Shown here piece after piece: positions 1 through 8,290 of a stretch of 64,000 nt of DNA. Source of the stretch: Rhizobium binae (lineage in GTDB: Bacteria; Pseudomonadota; Alphaproteobacteria; Rhizobiales; Rhizobiaceae); assembly GCF_017357225.1 (NCBI RefSeq), contig NZ_CP071604.1, positions 1,615,001 to 1,679,000 of the forward strand. The letters are read 5' to 3'. The translations under genes were made by a program, and so were the position numbers. Each line of letters opens with the position of its first letter. Positions within the stretch are counted from its first letter, which is position 1. Under the pieces are notes generated by a model. The model did no database searches. It worked only from the letters and a program-made list of their open reading frames with translations, and was not told the origin of the DNA.

Positions 1-1
1 G

Positions 2-721
2 GTGCATTGCTACGGCCACCCTTGCGATGTCGATTCGATCCAGAAGATCGCCGATCTCTACAATCTCAAGGTCATCTATGACGCCGCCCATGCCTTCGGC
101 GTGGAAGACCAGCGAGGAAGTATTCTCAATCACGGTGACCTTTCCATCCTGAGTTTCCATGCGACAAAGGTTTTCAACACATTCGAAGGCGGGGCCATCA
201 TCTGCCCCGATATCAAGACGAAGACCCGAATCGACCAGCTGAAGAACTTCGGTTACGTCGATGAGGTGACTGTGGTGGCGCCGGGCACGAACGGCAAGAT
301 GAGCGAGTTCAATGCTGCGCTCGGCCTGCTGCAACTGAAATACATTAACTTCGCCCTTGAAAGGCGTGGGCTCATCGACGCCGCATACCGCGAGCGTCTG
401 CGCGGCGTCGCGGGTATAGAATGTCTGCACCGTTCCGGCGAGACCGTCTCCAACTTCTCTTATTTCCCGATCCTCGTACGCCCTGACTATGCCATTTCGC
501 GCGATGAGCTCTATGAGCTTCTGAAGGAAAACGGCATTCATCCGCGCCGTTATTTCTATCCGCTGATCTCAAGCTTTTCGATGTACCGCAGCCTGCCTTC
601 CGCGCAGCCCGCGAATCTGCCGGTCGCAACCGAAGCCGCACAGCAGGTGCTCTGCCTTCCCATCTATCCCGACATGGAAATGGAGATCGTCGACAAGGTC
701 TGCGCGATCATTGCTTCTTAG
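2..721 (+). CDS. DegT/DnrJ/EryC1/StrS sugar aminotransferase, 5' end cut by window
   Basis: The C-terminal ~239 residues of a PLP-dependent nucleotide-sugar aminotransferase; the first codon seen (GTG) is almost certainly an internal valine because the family is ~370-400 residues long. The PLP-contacting Asp lies in IYDAAHAFG (residues ~25-33 of the visible part) and the Schiff-base Lys in SFHATKVFNT (Lys ~56). The family converts a 4-keto (or 3-keto) dTDP-sugar into an amino sugar for O-antigen or surface glycan. The FHATK...EGGA form resembles VioA-type dTDP-4-amino-4,6-dideoxyglucose transaminases, but the exact sugar cannot be fixed. It heads a same-strand run of polysaccharide genes and ends 11 bp before the next start. 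Confidence 0.88.
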   Translation: MHCYGHPCDVDSIQKIADLYNLKVIYDAAHAFGVEDQRGSILNHGDLSILSFHATKVFNTFEGGAIICPDIKTKTRIDQLKNFGYVDEVTVVAPGTNGKMSEFNAALGLLQLKYINFALERRGLIDAAYRERLRGVAGIECLHRSGETVSNFSYFPILVRPDYAISRDELYELLKENGIHPRRYFYPLISSFSMYRSLPSAQPANLPVATEAAQQVLCLPIYPDMEMEIVDKVCAIIAS

Positions 722-732
722 GGGTAGATGAA

Positions 733-1437
733 ATGAAACTGGCTATCATGCAGCCGTACTTCTTTCCTTACATTGGCTATTTTCAGCTGATCAGTGCGGT
801 CGATAAATTCATCGTCTACGACAATATCAAATACACAAAGAAGGGTTGGATTAACCGAAACCGCATGTTGCGCGACGGCCGGGACGCCACATTCTCTCTG
901 CCGCTGAAGGCCGCGCCGGATAGTTTAGACGTGTGCGAACGCAGCCTGTCGCCAGACTTCGACCGCAACAAGCTGCTGAATCAAATTCAAGGCGCTTATC
1001 GACGCGCGCCCTTTTTTTCCAATGCTTTCCCGGTGCTCGAGCAGGCGATAGGCTTCCCCGACAACAATCTTTTTTTCTATATTTTCAACTCAATCAGAGA
1101 AGTCTGCGGCTATCTTGGGATCAGGACAGACTTCGCCGTTTCCTCTGAAATAGCGATAGATCACGATCTCAAGGCCCAGGAAAAGGTTTTGGCACTTTGC
1201 GAGAAAGCGGGCGCGGAGGTCTATGTGAATGCGATAGGGGGTATGGAACTTTACTCTCAAGACGCGTTTGCTGCGCGCGGTATGAAACTGAAATTCATCA
1301 AGTCGAAGTGTGTGGAATATCCTCAGTTCGGCGCTGGTTTCGTCCCCTGGCTGTCAATTGTGGATGTCATCATGTTCAATTCGGTGGAAGAGATTCGGAG
1401 GAATATGCTGGGTGCGTATGACCTCATTCAACCTTAG
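733..1437 (+). CDS. WbqC-like family protein
   Basis: A 234-residue protein with the strongly conserved WbqC opening (LAIMQPYFFPYIGYFQL at residues 3-19, then DKFIVYDN and KKGWINRNR). WbqC proteins are cytoplasmic and recur in O-antigen and capsule clusters. Their reaction is unsettled; roles in modified sugar or amino-acid decoration have been suggested. No membrane segment is seen. The start ATG follows a GGGGTAGATGAA stretch just after the aminotransferase stop, consistent with one operon. Confidence 0.9.
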   Translation: MKLAIMQPYFFPYIGYFQLISAVDKFIVYDNIKYTKKGWINRNRMLRDGRDATFSLPLKAAPDSLDVCERSLSPDFDRNKLLNQIQGAYRRAPFFSNAFPVLEQAIGFPDNNLFFYIFNSIREVCGYLGIRTDFAVSSEIAIDHDLKAQEKVLALCEKAGAEVYVNAIGGMELYSQDAFAARGMKLKFIKSKCVEYPQFGAGFVPWLSIVDVIMFNSVEEIRRNMLGAYDLIQP

Positions 1438-1493
1438 GTGCGGTCGAGTGGTTCCTTCCCGCGGTCTGCCAAGAAGAAAATATCGGTGAAGCA

Positions 1494-2462
1494 ATGTTCA
1501 AATGGAAGAAGTTAGGCAAGGTCTTTACGCCGCAGGAGGTGACTGATCGTCCGTGGCTTAAGGAGTTTGCTCAAGCGCCTGCAACGCTGCTTTTCGACGA
1601 TTTTGTGCGAATATACTTTTCCTGCCGTCCACCAGCAGATCAGGCGGGGCAATATGTGTCGCATTCTGCTTATATTGACGTTGATAGGGCTGACTTGTTT
1701 AAGATCGTACGGATCAGCGAACGTCCGGTCCTGGAATTGGGCGGCCTTGGCGAGTTCGATCAATTTGGTACCTATCCGATCTCCGTAGCGAGGGATGGTG
1801 ACCTCATACGCGCTTACTATGCCGGCTGGACCCGATGCGAATCCGTGCCATTCAACGTCGGTATAGGATTGGCCCTGAGCACGGACGAAGGCCGGACCTT
1901 CTTCAAGGCGGGCAGGGGACCCGTCGTGCCGTACTCGCCGGATGAACCCTTCGTCCTGAGTGGTCCCAAGATTCGGCGTTTTAACGACCGATGGTACCTG
2001 TTCTATATCTCTGGTTCCAAGTGGATCATGGCCGACGGGCGTGCGGAGCCTGTGTACAAAATCCGTCTCGCCACCTCTGAAGATGGCGTGCACTGGTCGA
2101 AAGCGAACAGAGATCTAATCGAATCTGTCGTCGAGATTGATGAAGCGCAGGCCAGCCCCGATGTGATCTTTGCCGGCGGGCGCTACCACATGTTCTTCTG
2201 CTATCGCCACAGCACGAATTATCGCGGCAAAGAAAAAGGATACCGGATCGGCTACGCCTCGAGCAACGATCTGGTCAACTGGCAACGTGACGATAGCAAA
2301 GCGGGGCTGACGGTGTCCGACACAGGCTGGGATGAAGAGATGGTTAGTTACCCGCATGTCTTCGAGTTGGATGGCAAGACCTATATGGCCTATCTCGGCA
2401 ATCAAGTCGGACGCAACGGCTTCGGCCTTGCTGTTCTCGATGGAAAGCTCGGTGACGCATGA
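1494..2462 (+). CDS. Glycosidase-like five-bladed beta-propeller protein, paralog 1
   Basis: A 322-residue protein with repeated W-x-x-x-G-K, D-x-x-R-I-Y-F and Y-x-x-Y-L-G-N patterns of the GH43/GH130-like five-bladed beta-propeller superfamily. Motifs include FKWKKLGKVF at the N-terminus, FVRIYFSCR (~42-50), YYAGWTR (~108) and YHMFFCYRHS (~232). No signal peptide is present, so it probably acts in the cytoplasm. It shares its whole length with the next gene and overlaps it by 4 bp (ATGA), indicating translational coupling. Such proteins occur in O-antigen clusters, where they may trim or transfer a sugar; substrate and even catalysis are unproven. Confidence 0.75.
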   Translation: MFKWKKLGKVFTPQEVTDRPWLKEFAQAPATLLFDDFVRIYFSCRPPADQAGQYVSHSAYIDVDRADLFKIVRISERPVLELGGLGEFDQFGTYPISVARDGDLIRAYYAGWTRCESVPFNVGIGLALSTDEGRTFFKAGRGPVVPYSPDEPFVLSGPKIRRFNDRWYLFYISGSKWIMADGRAEPVYKIRLATSEDGVHWSKANRDLIESVVEIDEAQASPDVIFAGGRYHMFFCYRHSTNYRGKEKGYRIGYASSNDLVNWQRDDSKAGLTVSDTGWDEEMVSYPHVFELDGKTYMAYLGNQVGRNGFGLAVLDGKLGDA

Positions 2463-3430
2463 CCAAGATGCGATGGAAGAAACTGGGCAAGATCTTTGAT
2501 CCCACGCAGCATCATCTGCCCGCAGGCTGCGTCGAGTTTGCGCAGTCGCCCCAGGCGCTCGTTTTCGATGACTTTATACGGATCTACTTCTCAACGCGCG
2601 CAACTGACGTGAACGGTAAATATCTCAGCCATGTCGCGTTCGTCGACATGGACAAGACTCTGGAGCGAGCCATTCGCGTTTCCGACAGGCCGGTTATTGA
2701 ACTCGGTAAACTCGGTTGCTTTGACGAGCATGGCATCTTCCCGATTAATGTGATGCGACACGAAGGGAAGATCTACGGCTACACATGCGGCTGGAATCGA
2801 AGGGTCGCCGTCTCGGTCGACACGGCAATCGGGCTTGCCCTCAGTGACGACGACGGGATGTCGTTCAAGAGGATCGGCGATGGGCCGGTCTTGTCGGCGT
2901 CTCTCAAGGAGCCGTGCCTTGTCGGCGACGGCTTTGTGAAATTTATCGATGGCATCTTTCACATGTGGTACATTTTCGGGACTGGGTGGAAAGAATACTC
3001 CCCGGGCGCGCCTCCGGATCGCACTTATAAGATTGGTCATGCGACCTCACCAGACGGCGTCAATTGGCAGAAGGAGGAAGCCAGGCAGATCATACCGGAT
3101 CGGCTTGGTGACGACGAGAGCCAAGCTCTGCCGACCGTCATCCGGATCGATGATCGATATCATATGTTCTTCTGCTATCGGCAATCGTCGGATTTTCGCA
3201 CTAACAAGACACGCGGCTATCAAATCGGCCACGCCTATTCGCACGATCTGATCAACTGGTCACGCGATGACCTTGAATTGCGGATTGAAGGCACGGACGG
3301 CGAATGGGATTCCGATATGTTGTGCTATCCGCACGTCTTTGAGGCGGATGGGTCAATTTACCTCCTCTATAACGGAAATCAGTTTGGCCGGCATGGATTC
3401 GGCGCTGCAATATTGGAACGCGCTGCATGA
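2459..3430 (+). CDS. Glycosidase-like five-bladed beta-propeller protein, paralog 2
   Basis: A 323-residue paralog of the preceding gene. It shares MRWKKLGKIFDP at the N-terminus, FIRIYFSTR (~41), CGWNRR (~112), YHMFFCYRQSSDF (~239) and YLLYNGNQFGRHGFG near the C-terminus. The two have clearly diverged (by eye well below half identical), so this is an old duplication rather than a recent one. The start overlaps the preceding stop (ATGA) and its own stop overlaps the next start in the same way. It is probably cytoplasmic and part of the surface-glycan operon; the reaction is unknown. Confidence 0.75.
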   Translation: MTKMRWKKLGKIFDPTQHHLPAGCVEFAQSPQALVFDDFIRIYFSTRATDVNGKYLSHVAFVDMDKTLERAIRVSDRPVIELGKLGCFDEHGIFPINVMRHEGKIYGYTCGWNRRVAVSVDTAIGLALSDDDGMSFKRIGDGPVLSASLKEPCLVGDGFVKFIDGIFHMWYIFGTGWKEYSPGAPPDRTYKIGHATSPDGVNWQKEEARQIIPDRLGDDESQALPTVIRIDDRYHMFFCYRQSSDFRTNKTRGYQIGHAYSHDLINWSRDDLELRIEGTDGEWDSDMLCYPHVFEADGSIYLLYNGNQFGRHGFGAAILERAA

Positions 3431-3870
3431 CGCCGGATTGGGGCCACAACCTCGCTTCGGCAAGCGACATCGCCCACCACTTGAATGAATGTGGAACTGT
3501 TTTCGCCGAGGGACTTCGCGCACGCGTGGACATCGACGCTTATGCGCTGAAAATCCTGCTCAATGCCGAGCGCTTTGAGGCATGGTCTGACGGTATGTTG
3601 ATCGGGCTTCTGGCCATATATTGCAACAATCCCCAACAGACATCGGCATTCATTACGAATTTAAGTGTGTTTGAAGAATGGCGCGGCAGGGGGATAGCCG
3701 GAGCATTGCTTGAACGGAGCGTGGCTTTGGCCAGGCAGAAGGGGTTTGAAATCATACGGCTCGAGGTCGAGGCGAAAAACATGGCCGCCGTCACTGTCTA
3801 TCGCAGACATGGGTTTGTGGTGCTGGATAGCGAACAGTCAATGCTGAGAATGAAGCGAGATTTGGGGTAG
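3427..3870 (+). CDS. GNAT family N-acetyltransferase
   Basis: A 147-residue GNAT enzyme. The acetyl-CoA pyrophosphate loop is EEWRGRGIAGALLE (~residues 78-91), preceded by the beta-strand ITNLSVF and followed by NMAAVTVYRRHGF, the usual motif B. It is ATGA-coupled to the preceding glycosidase-like gene and ends 3 bp before the methyltransferase. A RimI/WecD-like arrangement together with the aminotransferase suggests that it N-acetylates the amino sugar made by this cluster, but that is inferred from position only. Confidence 0.82.
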   Translation: MTPDWGHNLASASDIAHHLNECGTVFAEGLRARVDIDAYALKILLNAERFEAWSDGMLIGLLAIYCNNPQQTSAFITNLSVFEEWRGRGIAGALLERSVALARQKGFEIIRLEVEAKNMAAVTVYRRHGFVVLDSEQSMLRMKRDLG

Positions 3871-3873
3871 AAG

Positions 3874-4626
3874 ATGGCTGAGAAGAAGCGCGATTATAAC
3901 AGTGAAATCAAGGATGCTAGTGATCATCGCTACGCATACAACTTCGATTTTGACGTCATGCATCATTACATGCTGAAGTCTTTCATGCCCTTTTTTCGCT
4001 CGGGAAGCCTGCTTGAACTTGGAAGTTTCCGAGGCGATTTCACGAAAAGGATCGTTCCTTATTTCGACGATATCACCTGCGTCGAAGCCTCCGATGAGGC
4101 AATAGCCGTCGCGCAGAACGAACTGGGCGACGGCCTGACATTTATCAATGACGTGTTCGAAGACGTGAAGCTTCCCAAGCGCTATGACAATATCCTGCTG
4201 ACACATGTTCTTGAGCATCTGGACGATCCGGTAGGCGTGCTGAAGCGCATCAATGACGAATGGCTGTCGGAAGGGGGAAGGCTCTTCCTGGTATGCCCGA
4301 ATGCGAATGCGCCGTCCCGCCAGATCGCTGTCAAAATGGGTTTGATAAGCCACAATTCCGCAATCACAAAGGCGGAAGCTGAGCATGGTCACCGCATCAC
4401 ATATTCACTGGATACCCTGGAGCGCGATGCAAGATTGGCAGGATTGAACGTTGTGCATCGGTCCGGCGTTTTCTTCAAAGCTCTGGCAAATTTCCAGTGG
4501 GATCGCTTACTTCAGACGGACATCATTTCCAGTGAATATCTGGAGGGTTGCTATCAGCTGGGGCAGGTCTATCCGGATCTTTGCGCCAGCATCTTTCTCA
4601 TGTGTGAAGCCGGCCGAGCGCAATAG
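3874..4626 (+). CDS. Class I SAM-dependent methyltransferase
   Basis: A 250-residue Rossmann-fold methyltransferase. SAM motif I is SLLELGSFRGDFT (~residues 44-56), the acidic residue after strand 2 is in CVEASDEA, and motif III is DNILLTHVLEHLDDP (~107-121), as in UbiE/Methyltransf_11/23 families found in polysaccharide loci. The expected role is O- or N-methylation of a sugar in the surface glycan. Start spacing of 3 bp after the GNAT stop fits one transcript. Confidence 0.85.
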   Translation: MAEKKRDYNSEIKDASDHRYAYNFDFDVMHHYMLKSFMPFFRSGSLLELGSFRGDFTKRIVPYFDDITCVEASDEAIAVAQNELGDGLTFINDVFEDVKLPKRYDNILLTHVLEHLDDPVGVLKRINDEWLSEGGRLFLVCPNANAPSRQIAVKMGLISHNSAITKAEAEHGHRITYSLDTLERDARLAGLNVVHRSGVFFKALANFQWDRLLQTDIISSEYLEGCYQLGQVYPDLCASIFLMCEAGRAQ

Positions 4627-4670
4627 GCTGCGCTTTCCCGAACTCAACTTATGAATTCCAAGGATGTCCG

Positions 4671-5549
4671 ATGCCGCGCGTATCGATCTGTATTCCCGCA
4701 TATAAGGCAGACTATTTCGAACTCTGCCTGCGAAGTGCATTGGCTCAAAGCTTCACCGATGTCGAAATACTGGTGTCGGATGATTGTCCGACTGATGAAA
4801 TCCAAGCGATCTGCAGGAACTACGGCGGTTTTATCCAATACAGCCGCAATCCGAATCCCGGTCCCGAGAGCAATGTGCGCAGACTGGTGGAAATCGCGAG
4901 AGGCGAATACATCAAATTTCTGTTCGATGACGACGTGCTACACCCTTTCTGCATACAGTTCCTGCTAGAGGCGCTGGAGTCGACGCAGGAAAAAAATACG
5001 CGCCTTTCGTTTTCTCCTCGTTATTTGATTGACGGGAAAAATCATACTACCGGCTTCATTAACCACTTCAACGCTTCCGGAGACAGCCTCAAGATCGTTT
5101 CTGGCGACGACTTCTTGCGGTTGACGGCTCTCAACCATGTCAATTTAGTTGGAGAGTACACAACGGCTTTATTTCGGAAGGAGGACGCATTCGATAGCAA
5201 TGGTCAATTCCGATTGTATAAGATGGAAGGCAATCTGTTTCCTGGCTTGATTGATTTGTCAGCCTGGGTGGAGCTGGCGCAGCTCGGCAATTTCGTCGTT
5301 CATCCTACACCGCTTTCCTATTTCAGGCGGCATGAGAACGCCACATCGAACCCAGAGGTCAACTGGAAATTCATTTATGCAATCACCTACTATGAGGACG
5401 TGCTAAATTTTGCCTTTGAAAAAGGCTATTTGCCGGCAAGCGACTTGCCTACCTCATATCGCAACCTGCTGAATATCTACCGGTACTGGCAGAATTCGTT
5501 CCCTCAGCTTGGAGCAAGAATTGCGCAAATTGAAGAGGCACTGATGTAA
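4671..5549 (+). CDS. Glycosyltransferase family 2
   Basis: A 292-residue GT-A fold enzyme. The N-terminal nucleotide-binding strand is RVSICIPAYKADYFELCLRS, the mid-region acidic pair is in VSDDCPTDE (~39-47), and the metal-binding cluster is FLFDDDVLH (~82-90). It transfers a sugar from a nucleotide-sugar donor, probably at the cytoplasmic membrane during repeat-unit assembly. It is the last gene of the plus-strand cluster, separated from the methyltransferase by 44 bp. Linkage and sugar cannot be read from the sequence. Confidence 0.88.
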   Translation: MPRVSICIPAYKADYFELCLRSALAQSFTDVEILVSDDCPTDEIQAICRNYGGFIQYSRNPNPGPESNVRRLVEIARGEYIKFLFDDDVLHPFCIQFLLEALESTQEKNTRLSFSPRYLIDGKNHTTGFINHFNASGDSLKIVSGDDFLRLTALNHVNLVGEYTTALFRKEDAFDSNGQFRLYKMEGNLFPGLIDLSAWVELAQLGNFVVHPTPLSYFRRHENATSNPEVNWKFIYAITYYEDVLNFAFEKGYLPASDLPTSYRNLLNIYRYWQNSFPQLGARIAQIEEALM

Positions 5550-5641
5550 AGAAAGGTGGCACGCCCTCGGGCATTCGTAACTCCGCGTCCAGGAGCATCG
5601 GGCCGGGGCGGTTTGCGCTAAACTGCCGGTTCGGGGGCTCC

Positions 5642-6157
5642 CTACCGCGAAAGCTGAATGACCTCGCCACTATATTGCGCCCGCGCCGTCTCGCGGAAGC
5701 CAAGCTTGGCTGCGACTCTCAGCGACGCCGCGTTGTCGGGGCTGATGATGCAGCTCATTGCCTTTCCGGGAAATCGGACTTCTGCCCAGCCGATCAGGGC
5801 CGTCAGTGCCTCGGTGGCATAACCGCGGCCATGGGCGGCCGGCATCAGTGCCCAGCCGACCTCCATCGTTCCCTCGATTGGCGGCTCCATTTCGCGGCGG
5901 GCTTCGAGAAAACCGGCTTCACCGATGAACCGGCCGCTCGCCTTCTCGACGATCGCAAGAAAGCCGAAGCCCATGTGATGCCACATGCCGGCAATGCGCA
6001 GCATCCGGGCCCAACTCTGCTCACGCGTCGAGGGTGCTCCGCTGATGAAGCGGACGACGTCTTCGTTCGCCCACAACGCCGCATGCGCTTCGAAATCGTC
6101 GAGGCGGTGAGGGCGAAGCGTCAACCGCTCCGTTTCGAGCGTGGGAATGTGGGTCAC
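5642..6157 (-). CDS. GNAT family acetyltransferase (RimJ/RimL type)
   Basis: A 171-residue protein starting at GTG 6157, chosen because AAGGA sits 6 nt upstream and the family opening ETERLTLRPHRLDDF follows directly; the frame stays open further upstream inside the cupin gene, but that part is not GNAT-like. The acetyl-CoA loop is HGRGYATEALTALIGWA (~104-120), followed by NAASLRVAAKLGFRE, typical of the RimJ/RimL ribosomal-protein or small-molecule acetyltransferases. It begins 25 bp after the cupin stop on the same strand, so the two are probably cotranscribed. The acceptor is unknown. Confidence 0.82.
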   Translation of the reverse strand: MTHIPTLETERLTLRPHRLDDFEAHAALWANEDVVRFISGAPSTREQSWARMLRIAGMWHHMGFGFLAIVEKASGRFIGEAGFLEARREMEPPIEGTMEVGWALMPAAHGRGYATEALTALIGWAEVRFPGKAMSCIISPDNAASLRVAAKLGFRETARAQYSGEVIQLSR

Positions 6158-6182
6158 ATCAGGTCCTTCGGAAGCTGCGCCG

Positions 6183-6686
6183 TCAGGCGCCGGGTTCGCC
6201 GTCCCAGTAATCGAGTGGACTTTCCGCGCGTCCCATATGGCGGAATCGCCCGGGCTTTGCGCCATCTCTATTGGTCTTGGCGAGAAACTTGCCGGAATCG
6301 GGATATTCCACGATCTCGGTTTTCGCCATCGTCGAAATGCCGAGATAGACGAGGGGCGCCGTGCCGGTATTGATGATCTGGTGCGCCGTTTCCGGCCCGC
6401 CGGCCGGCGCCCCGAGCACGTCGCCGGCCTTGATCGCATGGCGCTCGTCGCCGAAGCGGTATTCGCCGATGCCCGCGATCACGTAGAACAGTTCGTCTTC
6501 GACATGGTGATTGTGGAAGGGGCAGCTCGATTTGCCCGACGGCACTTCGTTATAGCTGATGCCGAGGCCGGCCAGACCAAGAAGCCCGCCGAACGAGGCG
6601 TCGGCGCCTTCGTAGAAGTTACCCTGTTTCCAGTGATCGAGCGCGAGATCGGCGATATTGATCACCGCTTTCGGTTCCGTCGCCAT
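6183..6686 (-). CDS. Cupin domain protein
   Basis: A 167-residue single-domain cupin. Cupin motif 1 is CPFHNHHVEDELFYVIAGIG (~55-74), with the two His and the Glu that bind a metal; motif 2 is AGDVLGAPAGGPETAHQIIN (~87-106), with the last His ligand. No signal peptide. The fold covers isomerases, dioxygenases and small-molecule sensors, so no reaction is assigned. The Shine-Dalgarno AGGAGGA is perfect but is buried in an 8-bp hairpin (listed separately). The GNAT gene follows on the same strand. Confidence 0.82.
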   Translation of the reverse strand: MATEPKAVINIADLALDHWKQGNFYEGADASFGGLLGLAGLGISYNEVPSGKSSCPFHNHHVEDELFYVIAGIGEYRFGDERHAIKAGDVLGAPAGGPETAHQIINTGTAPLVYLGISTMAKTEIVEYPDSGKFLAKTNRDGAKPGRFRHMGRAESPLDYWDGEPGA

Positions 6687-6690
6687 GCTG

Positions 6691-6709
6691 TCCTCCTGTT
6701 GCAGGAGGA
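6691..6709 (-). promoter_or_regulatory. Hairpin that sequesters the Shine-Dalgarno of the cupin gene
   Basis: On the minus strand TCCTCCTG-CAA-CAGGAGGA forms a perfect 8-bp stem with a 3-nt loop. The downstream arm is the Shine-Dalgarno itself, 4 nt before the ATG at 6686. The upstream arm is therefore an anti-Shine-Dalgarno, and translation should require the stem to open. Control by temperature, a protein or ribosome drafting is inference. Confidence 0.5.
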
Positions 6710-7149
6710 GAAACTATCATCTTGGCGGAAAATTCAATGCCCATCTGCACTGATCCAGGAAATCCCCCGGCATGGGCGGAGAGGAACGCCGCCCATGCTT
6801 CGAGGCCCGCGCTTCGGATGGAAGGCGTCGAGACGCTCTATCGTTGGCAATGCGCTGGAGGGATCGTCTGCGTCAGGACATGGAATTGGCGTTGTCCTCT
6901 TCGCGAGTCAATGAGCTAAGTCACTGAAAATCAGCTAAAAATACTTCATGAAAATTGCCTTCGAATTGCCGTTTTCCAGGCATCCCGGGAAGCTGGATCG
7001 AAAGGCTTACTCGGCAGTGCCGCTATCTCTCTGCCGATATTTCGTCTTTGGCGTTGCGGCATCAGGCGAAAGTGCTTGCCATTCTGATGAAGGCATGTTT
7101 TGACCGCGGCCTGCCGAGTGGAAAACGCCCCACAAACCGAAGGTGAACC
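6710..7149. other. Intergenic stretch between the divergent cupin and ribH genes
   Basis: About 440 bp without a convincing gene. Short plus-strand frames at 6722-6919 and 6955-7146 have no recognisable family, no good ribosome site and low-complexity composition. The stretch must hold the promoters of the divergent cupin and ribH transcripts. No FMN riboswitch consensus was recognised before ribH. Confidence 0.4.
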
Positions 7150-7605
7150 ATGCCGAGAGAGACCGCTCCCCATATTTTGATCGTTGAGGCCCGCTTCTAC
7201 GACGACATGGCCGATGCGCTGCTCGAAGGCGCGACCTTTGCTCTGCAGGAGGCCGGCGCCACCTTTGAGGTCGTCACCGTTCCCGGCGCGCTGGAAATTC
7301 CGGCAGCGATTGCCATGTCGCTCGATGGAGACGACAATGGCGGCACACATTATGACGGCTATGTCGCCCTCGGCATGGTCATCCGCGGCGAGACCTATCA
7401 CTTCGATATCGTATCGAACGAATCCTCGCGCGCATTGATGGATCTCGCGGTCAGCGAGTCCCTTGCCATCGGCAACGGCATCCTGACCGTGGAAAATGAC
7501 GAACAGGCCTGGGCGCGCGCGCGCCGCTCGGACAAGGACAAAGGCGGATTTGCCGCTCGCGCAGCTCTGACGATGATCGAGCTGAAGCAGAAACTGGGTG
7601 CATGA
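7150..7605 (+). CDS. ribH: 6,7-dimethyl-8-ribityllumazine synthase
   Basis: A 151-residue enzyme of the penultimate step of riboflavin synthesis, condensing 5-amino-6-ribitylamino-uracil with 3,4-dihydroxy-2-butanone 4-phosphate. Family marks are [18 protein letters not shown] (~10-27), [11 protein letters not shown] (~44-54) and [20 protein letters not shown] (~78-97), whose His is the catalytic base. Length is typical. The stop is 3 bp before nusB, the usual alphaproteobacterial ribH-nusB pair. Rhizobia often carry two RibH paralogs; placement next to nusB points to the housekeeping RibH1. Confidence 0.94.
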   Translation: MPRETAPHILIVEARFYDDMADALLEGATFALQEAGATFEVVTVPGALEIPAAIAMSLDGDDNGGTHYDGYVALGMVIRGETYHFDIVSNESSRALMDLAVSESLAIGNGILTVENDEQAWARARRSDKDKGGFAARAALTMIELKQKLGA

Positions 7606-7608
7606 AGA

Positions 7609-8091
7609 ATGAGTGACGAGAAGACGGAACGGCCGGTCAAGACTGCGAACCAGCGGGGCGCTGCCCGTCTTGCTGCCGTTCAGGCGCTTTATCAGATGGA
7701 TGTCGGCGGCACGGGCGTTCTGGAAATCGTGGCTGAATATGAGGCGCACCGCCTCGGCCAGGAAATCGACGGCGCGACCTACCTGAAGGCCGATGCCGGC
7801 TGGTTCCGCTCCATCGTCTCCGGCGTGGTGCGCGATCAGGTCCGCCTCGATCCGCTGATCGCTGCCGCGTTGCAGGATGATTGGGCGCTGTCGCGGCTTG
7901 ACAGCACCGTGCGTGCGATTCTGCGCGCCGGCGTTTTCGAACTCCTTGACCGCAAGGACGTTCCGGTGGCGGTCATCGTCACCGAATATGTCGAAATCGC
8001 GCAGGCGTTTTTCGATGACGACGAGCCGAAGCTCGTCAATGCCGTGCTCGACCGCATCGCCAAGCAGGTTCGCGGCGAGGCGAAGAAGTAG
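7609..8091 (+). CDS. nusB: Transcription antitermination factor NusB
   Basis: A 160-residue NusB protein that binds boxA RNA with S10 (NusE) during rRNA antitermination. Family marks are [17 protein letters not shown] near residues 13-29 and the C-terminal helices [20 protein letters not shown] and [14 protein letters not shown]. The highly charged start [11 protein letters not shown] is typical of rhizobial NusB. It lies directly downstream of ribH. Confidence 0.94.
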   Translation: MSDEKTERPVKTANQRGAARLAAVQALYQMDVGGTGVLEIVAEYEAHRLGQEIDGATYLKADAGWFRSIVSGVVRDQVRLDPLIAAALQDDWALSRLDSTVRAILRAGVFELLDRKDVPVAVIVTEYVEIAQAFFDDDEPKLVNAVLDRIAKQVRGEAKK

Positions 8092-8290
8092 GCTCTTAGC
8101 CCCCATACGATCTTCGCGATTTCTTTCTTCACGCCGCAATGGTTTTCGCCCGTTGCGGTCTTGACGCCACGTAATCGACCACGCAATCTCCGCACGGCTT
8201 AGCTGTAGCACTTCTGTGGAGAGGAAGGCGAGTCGGCGGCGTATTTGCCGGAGGAGGAGTGAACTCCGGCCTGTGGGAGGAAAGAGCGAA

